This document shows, one piece after another, positions 54,131-64,000 of a DNA stretch of 64,000 bases (positions within the stretch are counted from its first letter, which is position 1; every line of letters begins with the position of its first letter). Made by a program: the position numbers and the translations under genes. The notes beneath the pieces are model-generated. The model was not told the DNA's origin. It ran no database searches and saw nothing but the letters and a program-made list of their open reading frames with translations. This DNA comes from Dactylonectria macrodidyma. Taxonomy: Eukaryota > Ascomycota > Sordariomycetes > Hypocreales > Nectriaceae. The DNA lies in contig JAGMUV010000001.1 in assembly GCA_020744425.1 (NCBI GenBank), forward strand, positions 3,410,001 to 3,474,000, given 5' to 3'.

Positions 54131-55255
54131 TCAAACTCCCTCCGTCCCATACTCTTGCGTCCACTCAACGCACTTCCGCACCTCTTCCTCTGTGACGGAA
54201 GGCTTCGTCCGCTTGATAGCATCATAAAAGTCCTCAAACAAAAGAGGCGGCTCCTTCAGTTGATGACCGGGGACCTGATTCCACTGTATCGGCGTTTCAC
54301 CCTCGGCGTCCGGGCTACGAGGCGTATACCACTCGCCATCCCGACCGCGAGTCTAGTACGAATCAGTTCAAGCTGAAGAATTATGGAATAGGGATAAGAG
54401 TGACCTTTCGAATGTGGGTCGCAAAATGAGCTCCTTTAACAGGCGTCATTAACGCATCTTGGACGAGGTCCGCGATGTCGCTGCCCGAGTATCCCCCGGT
54501 CCTCCTAGCCAGAGCGTCAAGTACCTGCTTGTTGTCGACGAGCATGGGAGCCATTTCACCTAGATGCACTTTGAAGAGCTCCTCTCGCGAGCGTTGGTCC
54601 GGTAACGGGATGTGAATCCTCTTTCGAAAGCGTTTACGGACTGGCGGATCAAGATCCCATGGAAGGTTTGTAGCTGCTAAGATGAGGACTCCTTCGTTCT
54701 TATTTGCCACATCATCTACCTGGAATAGAAACTCTGTTCTTATTTGTCTCATGTGCTCCGAATTTGTGGCAGACCCGTCTCGTGAGATAGCATCAATCTC
54801 GTCTAGAAAGATGATTGATGGTTTCTTGTCCCTGGCGACCCGGAATAGTTGTCGAATTAACCTATAAATAGGTGAGCACCTGGCGATTTCTATTTGAAAT
54901 TATTATACGCATACTCTTCACACTCGCCTATCCATTTAGAGATAACTTTGTGAATGTTGATAGTGAAAATCGTCCGATTGACTTTAGTTGCAACGGCCTT
55001 TGCCAGATGACTCTTTCCAGTACCTGGTGGTCCGTAGAGCAAAATGTTTGGCCTGACCTGGCGTTTGTCGCGGAACATCTGGGGAAATCGTAGTGTGAAG
55101 ATGATAGCTGCCTGGAGCTCACTTTTGGCTAACTCTAAGCCAGCGACGTCGTCCCATTTGACGTTTGGCGTCTCGGAAAGGATAGAATCCTGAAGCTGTT
55201 TGCTTAGCTTGTCCATCTCAGAGCCACCTTCGTCGTTTGAAGCCTGCGAGTTCAT
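54131..55255 (-). CDS. Vps4-like AAA ATPase without MIT domain, ~339 aa
   Basis: Exons 55255-54915, 54861-54405 and 54352-54131, with introns of 53 and 52 nt. The frame is open upstream to ~55345, where an acceptor-like CTTCTCAG suggests another 5' exon. The AAA core resembles Vps4: PNVKWDDVAGLE, Walker A GPPGTGKS at ~75-82, pore-loop SKWIGE, Walker B FLDEID at ~132-137, sensor AATN, and arginines in RKRFRKR. The C-terminus keeps the Vps4-type linker and helix (RTKPSVTEEEV ... EWTQEYGTEGV). The ESCRT-III-binding MIT domain is not seen upstream, where stops occur. ATPase residues are intact. It is a divergent paralogue, not the housekeeping Vps4 (inference), so a role in ESCRT disassembly is doubtful. 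Confidence 0.8.
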
Positions 55256-56524
55256 CGAATGGCCCGTTTTGCTAGATGTAAATGTTGAAAAGGTATCATT
55301 ATCCACCCGATCGGAGGATGTTATTGAGGATCCTGGCTGAGAAGGCAGCTAAATCGCGCAGTCGGCTTAAAAGCGGAAAACGATTCTAAAAATATCACCA
55401 GAGTGGATGCCACACCTTCAGATTCACCCTGGCGTCAATGGTTCTCGGGTGTCTGCCTTGGGCAGAGAATTGCGACCACTCATTTGGTCATGCTGGGGCA
55501 GGTGTCAGTGGGCTGTGGCTTAAAGTGGCGCATGAAGTTGGATTGTGGCTTGACGTGGCGTGGATGAGTTTGGATTCACATCACAGGAGATCGGTCCATG
55601 CGGGCCCGCCAACGCCTTTCGGAACGAAGCTTATGATATGACTTGGAGGCATAGGGTGTTAAGTGATCCGAACGTTTGAGAAGACCGGGGTGTTTGAGGT
55701 CCTGTGACGAGCCGTTGACGTAGAGACACTATTGTCGCGGATTCCGTTCTCAGCTATTCAATCTTCTATAAGCGTCACACTGATTGGATGGACCGTGTCT
55801 GACCCTCTGAGCGTGACGCCTGTCGTAGGCTTGCACCTTGGCCGGAAATGATACTCCCTTTGATTGAAGTTGACGTGGTCAGCTCCGACAAAAACCATTT
55901 GCTGCCGTTGGTCGGATTTGGCCTAACAGGTAGGCCGGGGCGCGGAGTAAACCTGCACCTCATCGAGGATCAGAGAGTCCTTTCCAAAACAGAAGTAGCG
56001 ATAGGGCGACTGCCTGACGCTCAGGTTTACGTAGACTCAAGTCATTCATCGTTTGTTAGTTAAATCACTGGTAAGCACTTGACGGCGTCATAGATTGGAG
56101 AACTCTGACCGCGCACGCTTGCCGTCAACCAGCCATCTATCAACCGTGGAGCCGTACCCCGGGAGGCTTGTTCTCACCTAGGTGAGAGTCTTTAATTCAG
56201 ATGATGTTGTTGCGACCGGCAGATGCGGGGGGGGAGGCTGTTTGCGAACTGGGGTCCCGCGGGGGGGTCGGGATGAGGAGGATTATGAGATAGCAGAGCT
56301 ACAACAGTGCAAGTAATTCAAAGGGTTAGGGAAGGCAGTGACTATATTAATAGCCAAGGTTCTAACCTAGAAGTATGCTACTTAGGGGGGTGGGGGAGTC
56401 TATCCGTTTGATGTCTCACGAGTTCCGTGTCAAGCACTCCAATCTCCCCAAAGTCCTCATCCTTATCGCAAAAGAAAGATAACCGTTGACATACTTCTAG
56501 GACTGGCTGCCTAAGGCTGGCTGT
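55256..56524. other. Intergenic, 5' side of the Vps4-like gene
   Basis: It may contain a missing first exon of the Vps4-like gene. A candidate ATG near 55465 reads only ~19 codons and does not splice in frame in the ways I tried. G-rich runs at 56226-56265 and 56385-56397. No other gene seen. Confidence 0.45.
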
Positions 56525-57216
56525 CTATTTTTTGGCACAGGCCTTGCCCACCTTGCCGAGGCAGGTGATGCCACCCACACACTGCCAAGGAGGTCTGCCC
56601 GTCGAAAGGCAGTTCGAGAACTATCAAGCAGAAATCGGTCAGTCAGCGGAACATTTACTGGAGGTTGGTGAAGGGAAGGCTTACCTGCTGGGCGCAGCCG
56701 ATCAGTCTAGCGTCTAAACCGACGCACCTGAAGAATTTCAAGGCGCGCGAACCCCATCGCCTGATGACGGGGGCAAGCATGCGAAGGACACGGACAGCGA
56801 CGGGCAACCATCGCTTCTCATTGTTCTCGTCGTCGTCGTCAAGGAATTCGTCAAGGCTAATCTCATTGCCATCGGCATCGAAAATCTTGACTGTTAATTT
56901 TCCGGCCTCGTTAGTCTCGTTTCATTATGTTTATCCGACAGTAGATTACATGGGGATCGTAGAAAGTGTAAGAGAGTGCTAAAACAAAGGGGCATTCCTC
57001 ACCATCCTGGTCCTCGGTCAGGACCAAGGTGCCCTCGACGGAGCCATCCACGGTGACCACAAGCTTATTGTCCTCGGTGATAGCAAAGACCTCGGCGTTA
57101 TCGCGAGTGGTGATTTCATCCAATTCTCTCTTAGCGTTAGCTAAGTCAGTGTCGATAGCGACGGCCGAAACGAGGGCCACCAGGGACGAGATGAGGAAGG
57201 CAAGGAGGAGCTTCAT
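56525..57216 (-). CDS. Secreted cationic six-cysteine precursor, 171 aa
   Basis: Exons 57216-57003, 56890-56685 and 56620-56525. The introns (112 and 64 nt) have canonical ends and branch sites CTAAC and CTGAC; the frame is kept to TAG. A signal peptide of ~18 residues (LLLAFLISSLVALVSA) is followed by an acidic pro-region (DEFLDDDDENNE) ending in Lys97-Arg98, a Kex2-type site. The mature part (99-171) starts with an amphipathic stretch (VAVRVLRMLAPVIRRWGSRA) and has Cys127, 137, 144, 154, 160 and 168. Counting 13 Lys/Arg against one Asp gives about +12. Design resembles cationic antimicrobial peptide precursors, with an acidic pro-part masking the charge; this is inference. An effector role is also possible. 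Family not recognised. Confidence 0.75.
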
Positions 57217-58727
57217 TCTGTTTGCTTAGAGTTGTTTTATCCAAAGAGATAGGAGAAATGGGTCTCAAGCAGTTGTTGAGGGCTGAGTGACAATGTAGAG
57301 GTGTTGTTTGGATTTTTGCTGTTGCTGTTGCGAGTGCTTGCTGGTGATGAGAAGCTGGATCTGTTGACGGGGAGCATGGCCATCATTTATAGTTGAAGTC
57401 GGTTGGGTCGCCGAGGACTCTCACCAAATCATTCCCGAGCCATGATGCCGCTGCGAGCGCTCTGTAAGGCATCGCAAGATGGAGTTGTCCTATTTCCGTC
57501 AACACTCTGACCGCGAGTTCACGAGAACAGCCAGTGGCAACAAGATAGATGACCCGCCTCAGCTTGCCAAGGCGTAAGCAATCGTGATTCTACGGACCAC
57601 CATTCCGCCGTATAGTTACTCGCACGAGTAAGCCCGACTCTCTCTCGCCCTGCAAATAAAGATATTCCAGGCTCGATCCCCAGATTATGTTGACGGCTAT
57701 GCGTGCAGATCCTGCGTAGCAGCTGCGGCTGAAAGAACGGAATAGGAAATAAGTGCGTGGTGGGGGCCGTGTCTCATCCCTGTGATGGGGGTGGCGGAGT
57801 GTAGGAGCGGGAGCGGGAGCGTATCTCTATTTACGTTTAAGTTGCTTAGCCGACCGACCTTATTGAGACATGCCAACTCCTCATTGGAGGGAATTCAGCA
57901 CGAAGGAAACATGTGGACACCCCTGCAGCAATGTCCATCCATTGAGTTTATGAATACCCATTAAAAAGGAGGATTTAGCCGCTGCCCTGTACTCGTAGCT
58001 CCTTCAAAGGTTTTGGCGCAGTCGATCAATATCCCCCGCGGCTATTAATAGCCGCACTCCTCAGCCAAGGCGATCAGCAAAAAGGGTATGCAATTTCTCG
58101 AGTAGCGTTTCGGGTAATACGGACAAATAGAAAGCTCAGCTAGAATGCCTGGCGGTCATAATGGACGTCCACTCAGAGTCGTTAAGCCAAGAATAAGGTT
58201 CCTTGGCATTATGGTTTGCCTCTTATTATTTCGGAATCACCCTGAGTATGGATCCCGCCCTGGCGCATAGCCCTAACGGGCCTTGCAGGATGCCCTAAAA
58301 ACCACACATAAGCAGGTCGGTGGGATAATCAGCCCGGCCGGTTAGGTTTGGATGGGCACATTGCGAACACGTCAAATCAACAAGTCGCATGGCATTCCCA
58401 TCCATCTTGGTCATAACTCAGCTTTTTAGGAAAGCTAAGGGTTTAAGAGCACAGGCTTTGCTGGACCCAGGGTATTTTAGGAAAGGCCAGAAGTGGTTGT
58501 ACATTTCATATTCGTCCTTGTCCTTCACGCCTCGCTTTGGAAGCACCATAATCTGTTTGTTGGTCATGTCTGTGTGTCTGATCAAAATATATCCTAGAGT
58601 AGCCACCATCTAACACAGGTTAGCTAAGTAGCATTCTTCCGCTTTCTTGGCCTCTTATTTGCTCCCTCTTAGTATATAGGTGAATACGGGCACGCGGATA
58701 GTGGGTGGGGAGGCGGCCAAGGTGTTA
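57217..58727. other. Upstream region of the secreted-peptide gene, no gene seen
   Basis: 57217-57400 is the likely promoter and leader, with CT/GTT-rich tracts. Later frames of 60-74 codons show no domain. Confidence 0.45.
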
Positions 58728-59890
58728 TTTAAGCAGCCTGATGGCGACCTCATGGCCGTATCGGGCGGCCATTGACATCGGCGTCCGGCCGTGTACGTCT
58801 AATCTGTTGGCGTCCACGTTTCCAGTGTAAAGGAGAAGCTTGGCGATATTCGCGTGGCCATTTTGGGCTGTCCAAACAGCGGAGTCCACGAAGCCCTCTC
58901 CGATAGATCTAAGCCTGCCCTCTGGTCTGTTAATAGCTTTACGCACAGGTCGTAGCCAAATTCTGCGCAGTAGGAAATTGCCGTTCTGCCGCCTTCGCCT
59001 CAGCTATCTGGGTTTGCTTTCATCTCCAGAATTGCGCCTATAACTTCGCTCTAATCATTCTAGACCGCTAGAGAAAGTGCTGGCTGTAGATTTTCAGAAC
59101 TTAAGTCGCCCGTAGTAATAAAACAAAGGTAGTACAATGCATCTGCCCTTCTTCTGTCTTGAATTTCTCATATAAGCTGTCATTAATTGCAAGTATCTCC
59201 TTATATTCTGCCGCTATCTTGTAGCGAGTCCCTCATTCTCTTCGCGACAGCCTCGTAGTAATCGAAAATCTCAGAGGCTCCTGAATCTCCGAGGCGGGCG
59301 CTGCGATAGCTCTCGATTATCCACTTGACGCCACTTCTGTCGAATATCTTTCTCTCGTCATCGGAATGCTGCACAAGTGGCCATCAGTAGAGCTCTTCCT
59401 CACACGGAGGGCTTTCGCAATAAGACTGCTCCTACCAGACGTTAGAGTTGATCCCCCTGCTTCACCACTCAGCTAAGAATAGTACTAACACGCCCGTTAC
59501 AACAATATTTCTGCTCAGTTCTATTCTAATTTCTGATGGAAGGATTCCCCCTGCTTGATTACTGCTGATAGCATGGCTTCGGGGTTAGGGGTGTGGGGTT
59601 GGTTCCCAAACGCTGGTCTAATACATAGCAGTGCGTCGGAATGAGATCCCAAACCGAATTCTTCGAATGCCTTCGCAAGTGCGCTGACTGTTGGGTTGTC
59701 CAGCCGCATATTTCCGGCACTTTCTACAAAAGTCGCCTTATCGAAAGTTAGGAAACTTGTTAATGAGCCTGTTAAGGCGCCAAAGAGCTCCTAGATACAG
59801 ATGTCGAGCAGTGAATCGTTTGTTGAATCAATCTGGAGTCAAAGCTTGACTTGGCTCAACTGCTGACCTGGCGTATTTGGAGGTGTGGTA

Positions 59891-61272
59891 CAGTGGGTCC
59901 GATTTAATAACGACACATTCCGAGTCAACCCGGTGTACTAGTACCTTCACTAAATGAAGGGTGCATTTCAATCTGCTATTATGCATTTAATTAAATTTCA
60001 ATTAAATAGTAATATATATCAATTTGAAGCCCTTTAATCATAGATTCTTATTATACATTCAATACCTAGTATAGTAGCCGTTGGCCTGAATGACAGCTGC
60101 AAGCCGGGAGTGCATGGATTTGACTAGGTTATAGACCACTTCATCTTCAATTTGCGGCCAAATCTCAATCGCGGCATTAATAAGAGCCTGTTTTAATGCC
60201 TCATTCTTAGGTATGTAAGTAAGTTCCGGATACCTCTTACAGATCCTCTCTTTTAGTATTGCCCATAGATTTTCAATGGGGTTGAGGTCAGGGCTGTACG
60301 GAGGCCAGTCTATTACCTCCGCCCTCCAACTCTCACACCATTCATAGATCCAGTTACAGACGAGGCGACTCGTAAATAGGCTCGAATTATCGTGCTGGAA
60401 GAGGCTGTTCCTTGTGACAATACGAGGAAGGTGCTGCTTTAAGCACTCGAGCAGGCGGCGTGCCGTTACACCACCACGTTCAGATTCTGGATCTCCGTAA
60501 AGTGGCACCATCGGCAGCCTCCTGCGGCAGTTGAAGGCGCTGAAGAACATCTGTGAGTGGCGTGTAGGCGTGACCCGGGTCTGAACATTATCTCTGAATA
60601 GTCTCTCATGCTAGGAATTATTAGAAGAGCCGCAATCGCAAACGCGACACATACCGGTTTATAGAACACCTAAGTGCGTCTCTGACCCTCGCCGCGAGCT
60701 ATGATTGTTTTATTAGAGAAGGTCCAACGGCTCCAAGATTCCTCAGACTGGTTGATATATCGATGAGCAAACCGTAGACGTTTTCTCGCTGTCTCTGGGC
60801 TTATGAACGGTCGTAAAAGTGACTGGAAGTGCATGATCCCTTCCCGCCGGAGGGTGGAAGTTAAAGTCTTAGCATGACAGCTTAAACCGGCCTCTTCGAT
60901 AAGCTCACTAATAACAATGTGAGGGTCTCTTCCTATCACTAGCAGCACCCGCCTCAAATCCCTCTTTATAAGCTTGTGTAGACGGCCGGGTCTGGGTTGA
61001 TCCCGGGCAGATTGTTGTTCTTGATACCGGCGTACCACACCGTAAATTGCGTGCCGACTTACGCCCTCCTCACGGGCGATTCGGGCGGCTGATATGCCCG
61101 AATTGTATCTCCAAACGATCCTCGTTCTCTTGTGAGGAGAATGATGTGGCTTAGGAGACATTTGGACTTAAATTGGAAGCACAACGTGTGGTTGAAGTTG
61201 ATGATGGTTTTGGTGTAGGTCAAGGGAAAGCGGGGTACGGAAAAGTGTGTCGGAACTTTTTTCCCCCCACTG
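59891..61272 (-). mobile_element. Tc1/mariner-type transposon, 1,382 bp, inactive
   Basis: Bounded by TA at 59889-59890 and 61273-61274. The ends are CAGTGGGTCC... on the left and ...CCCCCCACTG on the right. They are inverted, but only partly similar after the first bases (shared CGACACA), so the terminal repeats have decayed. It holds one transposase pseudogene on the minus strand and sits in an ankyrin gene. Confidence 0.8.
60059..61161 (-). pseudogene. Tc1/mariner (DD34E-type) transposase, frameshifted
   Basis: Frame 1 (61161-60670) carries the helix-turn-helix part (ARIAREEGVSRHAIYGVVRR) and the start of the catalytic domain. The first catalytic Asp is expected in FSDET but reads FSNKT. 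A frameshift near 60590 separates the rest (60550-60059), with LFQHDNSS as the second Asp and PYSPDLNPIENLW for the third acidic residue (Glu). With Asp to Asn plus the frameshift the protein cannot transpose. Confidence 0.9.
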
Positions 61273-61594
61273 TAGCACTTGTTGAAGCGAAGGCCGCGGA
61301 TCTCAGTGATTCATACACAGCATTCCACCCACAGAATTGCCGCAAATTTTGCGTTGATTGAGTCGGCTGTGGTTCATCTTTCCGTAGACTATCTTTTGGC
61401 AGAGTTTTCCAGTCGCTTCCAGCACTAGGAATAATTCCCACCCACCGATCGATGAGACCGTGATTATCGTGCTTGTCGAACATGAGGGTGGCCTCAGCAA
61501 GTGACACCGCATTTGGGCCGAGACAGAGGTCCATCTCAACCTGTCTGTTGGATTTATGACCCCTATCGATAGCCCGAATAGATCTCAGTGACAC

Positions 61595-63070
61595 GACAGC
61601 GTTCCACGCCGAGGTTTTTGTCTAGATTCACGTCCTTACATCTTCATTGCTCCAATTTCCTCTCACAGCCAGTTATAGCTCAGAGGGGCTACTTGGGGTT
61701 AAGCTAAAATATAGCCGTGTAACTGGATGAACCCTACAATTTCTAGCAGCTGTATTCTTCTAACTTGCCATAGATCGCCTACAGTCAAGCCCGATAGATT
61801 GAGATAAATGAAAAGACTGGCAGCCCCCATAAATTCAGTAAGTCACAGCAAACCCCCTCCCCCCGGGGGCGGCCTACTATATATATGCAAGACCCTTGCC
61901 CAATTAATCATAAAATACCGCGTCAAAAAGGGCCTTTTTTTTCCCCGGCGAGGCTACCCCGCACCAGAGAGCTGCCCATGCCCAATCAGTTCTTACTTTT
62001 CGCCTCAGACATGAAGCCGCCAGATTGTGACGAGGCCAACCATGACCAGACACGAAACCAACAAAGTTAGTTTTCTCCCATAAATCGAGCGATTCACCCA
62101 TCCTCCCAGCGGTAGCCTACAAGTCGACCAACCTCACCAAGCGCCACCCATGAACTCCGCCGACGCTTACTGTCACAACTATCATCAGACTCTCATCAGA
62201 CTCTAGGATCATGTTTGCTTTTTTGTGCCCTCATGACAGGCCACAGGCTCGAGCCCCTGAAGGCTCGGATCCCTGACTAAGGTCACGAGACGTCTTTTCC
62301 TTCATGTATATAACGGCTGATTTAGGCCCTTCAAATAGCTAGAAATGAAGAGCTTCTATTCACATCACAATGCACCCTTCCTATCCGATGCAACAAAATA
62401 AATAAATAATATTACGAAATCGAAGAGGTCTTAGCAAAGTGGTCCGTACTTTCTGTATGTCTATCAAGGGCCAGGCAAAGGAACCTTCCAGAACAAGTTC
62501 CTCTAGGCATAGGAGCCCCATGCAGATTTCTGGGATTATCATGTGTTATAGCCACCAACAGTACTGTTACATTCAGCAACTACAACACATTTCTCAGCAG
62601 ACTCACTCTCACACAACTGACGACTACGAGAAGCAAGGCATACTTAAAATGTCACAACTACAGCCCTAGAAGTTAGGACAACCCTTAATTACCACCAACC
62701 TTACAGTTCTGTAGGCCCTTGCCCCCGACACATCGCCACCATACTTAGCATGCCGCCATCCATCTATCTGGTGTACACACACCTACCGAAAGCGTCTGGA
62801 TGATCCGTCACAGGGCTGTTGTCTTGATACCAGACATGCGGTGCATACTTATTGCCATGCACTGTACCTCTTTGCTGGTAACGCCAGCCAGTTTCTTCCA
62901 GCCTGAAAGCTTCGGGTTCGATCGATCGATCGTTCGTTCTTTACATCAGTACATTCGTACATTTTTCAGGTAAACGTCCCTCTACTCTGTTCAAAATTTT
63001 GTTTGTTCGCTCGTTCATATCTTCAGCCATAAACCCCTCTACTCTGAAATCAGTCAAGAATTAGCCATGT
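61595..63070. other. Gene-free stretch
   Basis: No coding family recognised. Short simple repeats: CCCCTCCCCCCGGGGG near 61855 and tandem GATC/GTTC units with CATT repeats near 62918-62965. Confidence 0.45.
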
Positions 63071-63370
63071 TTGCGACCCGGTCGAACGTCATTATCACAA
63101 GCCTCGGAGAACATCCACGAGGCGGTGGCGAGGCTTCTTATCGATAAGGGAGCAGACATCAATGCCTATAATGAAGATAGATTGACACCACTCTTACTAA
63201 CCTTAGAGAACGGCTACGAAGCGGTAGCGAGGCTTCTTATTAATAAGGGAGCAAACATTAATGCTAGCAATAAAGATGGATGGACATCACTCTTACGGGC
63301 CTTAGGGAACGGCCACGAGGCGGTGGCAAGGCTTCTTGTCGAGAAGGGAGCCAAAGGGAGCCAGGGCTAA
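63071..63370 (+). pseudogene. Ankyrin-repeat fragment
   Basis: Three consecutive ~33-residue units share HEAVARLLIDKGADINA-type sequence (EAVARLLINKGANINASNKD and EAVARLLVEKGAKGSQG), and TPLLLTLENG / TSLLRALGNG mark the repeat turns. The frame ends at 63370 with no further domain, and the start (RPGRTSLSQASEN) is not a repeat, so this looks like a piece of a larger ankyrin protein. It could be transcribed as a 99-codon mini-protein, but that is doubtful. Confidence 0.6.
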
Positions 63371-64000
63371 AGTGGACTAGGGAGCCAGACCAGGAAGCAG
63401 ATGCCTATCCTCGTCCGCTCACTCTTCTCCGGCCTATCCTTGGAGCCTCCCGTTGCCGCGACCTTAAGTCCCCGACTCTCTTGCTCTTACGGCAAGTAGC
63501 TGTTCGGCTTGATGGTCTGATAACTGACGGAATGATGAGAGAAATGTGTTATGAGAGCGGAAAGCTGGACTTCAAACCTTCACCGAGTGGCAGCGGGGGG
63601 AAATGGTAAAAGAGGCGTTGATACCGCTGTGGATGCTACCAGATAACCACGGTTCATGCACCATTTTCCCTCGCCTCACGCCCTGCGCCCTTCCCACCAT
63701 ACCTATGTTTGCATTTGACGGTGCACTGGAGCATGGAGGCTAACCCCTGTAGGCGATGTCCACGGTCAATTCAGTAGTTCCGACAGGCGCAATATATATC
63801 GACCGTAGGCTATAACAAACTAATCCATCCTCCCGTCTTCGCCCCACCGCCCATCCCAGGTTTCTTATACAGACGTATGCGTCGGCGCTTATTTTTAGTC
63901 CTAGGCAGAGCATGGGAGGAAACTGTTCGAAGGTGTTGTTTTCGTGCAGACCGCCTGCGGTCGCAGATCGAGGTGCGATCATCGTGTTGGTGGGCATCCG
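63371..64000. other. Right edge, unassigned frames
   Basis: The plus frame 63280-63609 and the minus frame 63740-63997 (starting MPTNTMIAPRSATAGG) have no recognised domain. The minus frame could be the first exon of a gene whose rest is not visible, but nothing else supports it. Confidence 0.3.

Larger units (their letters stand above)
58728..61594 (-). pseudogene. Ankyrin-repeat gene, interrupted by Tc1/mariner
   Basis: The 5' part is the minus frame 61594-61273 (VEMDLCLGPNAVSLAEATLM ... WNAVYESLRSAAFAST). The frame resumes on the other side of the element at ~59890 and runs with stops through SLTSFLTFDKATFVESAG and NPTVSALAKAFEEFGLGSHS. It ends in ankyrin repeats (NGHANIAKLLLYTGNVDANR, DVHGRTPMSMAARYGHEVAI) at ~58946-58728. 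Removing the insertion and one TA joins the two halves. Extra stops and frameshifts exist in the 3' half, so the gene had decayed besides the insertion. The N-terminal domain is not recognised. Confidence 0.65.

Noticed and set aside
62918..62965. GATCGATCGATC/GTTCGTTC run as a telomere-like or origin element
   Set aside because: Unit is not a telomere repeat and is too short; simple sequence.
1..64000. tRNA and rRNA genes
   Set aside because: I looked for A/B-box and cloverleaf-like stretches by eye and found none I could support; a covariance-model scan would decide.

Overview
The window is nuclear DNA of a filamentous ascomycete (Pezizomycotina). Genes carry short introns (about 45-70 nt, one of 112 nt) with GT...AG ends and CTGAC/CTAAC-like branch sites. 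The families are typical of this group: DUF7708 STAND-like proteins, DUF7025-AAA ATPases, DHA1 transporters, a cAMP-receptor-like GPCR and galactose oxidase. Much of the repeat DNA has been converted to an extreme TpA-rich, CpA/TpG-poor state, the signature of repeat-induced point mutation (RIP). I cannot name the genus from the sequence.

Layout. 1-6064: a divergent pair, a DUF7708/STAND-like gene (minus, cut by the window edge) and a DUF7025-AAA ATPase (plus). 6065-24086: about 18 kb of RIP-degraded transposons, including a complete Ty3/gypsy relic (15512-24086) with 436-bp LTRs and a 5-bp target duplication, three small TA-flanked MITEs and a solo LTR. 24087-38770: unique DNA with an MFS transporter, two truncated gene fragments joined at a breakpoint (APH kinase and DUF3500-like), a complete GPCR, an NmrA-like pseudogene and a secreted galactose oxidase. 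38771-47025: nested transposons, namely two MITEs, one split by an intact, un-RIPed 7,010-bp chromovirus with identical LTRs and by a solo LTR. 47026-54130: gene-poor DNA with relics of NACHT-WD40 and C2H2/FluG-type genes. 54131-57216: a Vps4-like AAA ATPase without a MIT domain and a small secreted, highly cationic six-cysteine precursor. 57217-64000: an ankyrin-repeat gene broken by a Tc1/mariner element, and ankyrin fragments.

The most unusual signal is in the intact chromovirus. Opposite to gag-pol, between pol and the 3' LTR, it carries a spliced 207-codon gene. The product has a Zn2Cys6-like cysteine array followed by a helical, probably coiled-coil region. The C-terminal half of the same antisense reading frame can be read, with RIP-type stops, at the equivalent place in the older RIPed element. 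Both elements also show a self-priming arrangement: the primer-binding site next to the 5' LTR repeats a segment inside the LTR about 50 nt downstream of a TATA box. A second item of interest is the secreted precursor, which has an acidic pro-region, a Lys-Arg processing site and a mature part of about +12 charge. The nesting order shows at least two eras of transposition: MITEs and gypsy elements that were RIPed, then a chromovirus that was not.
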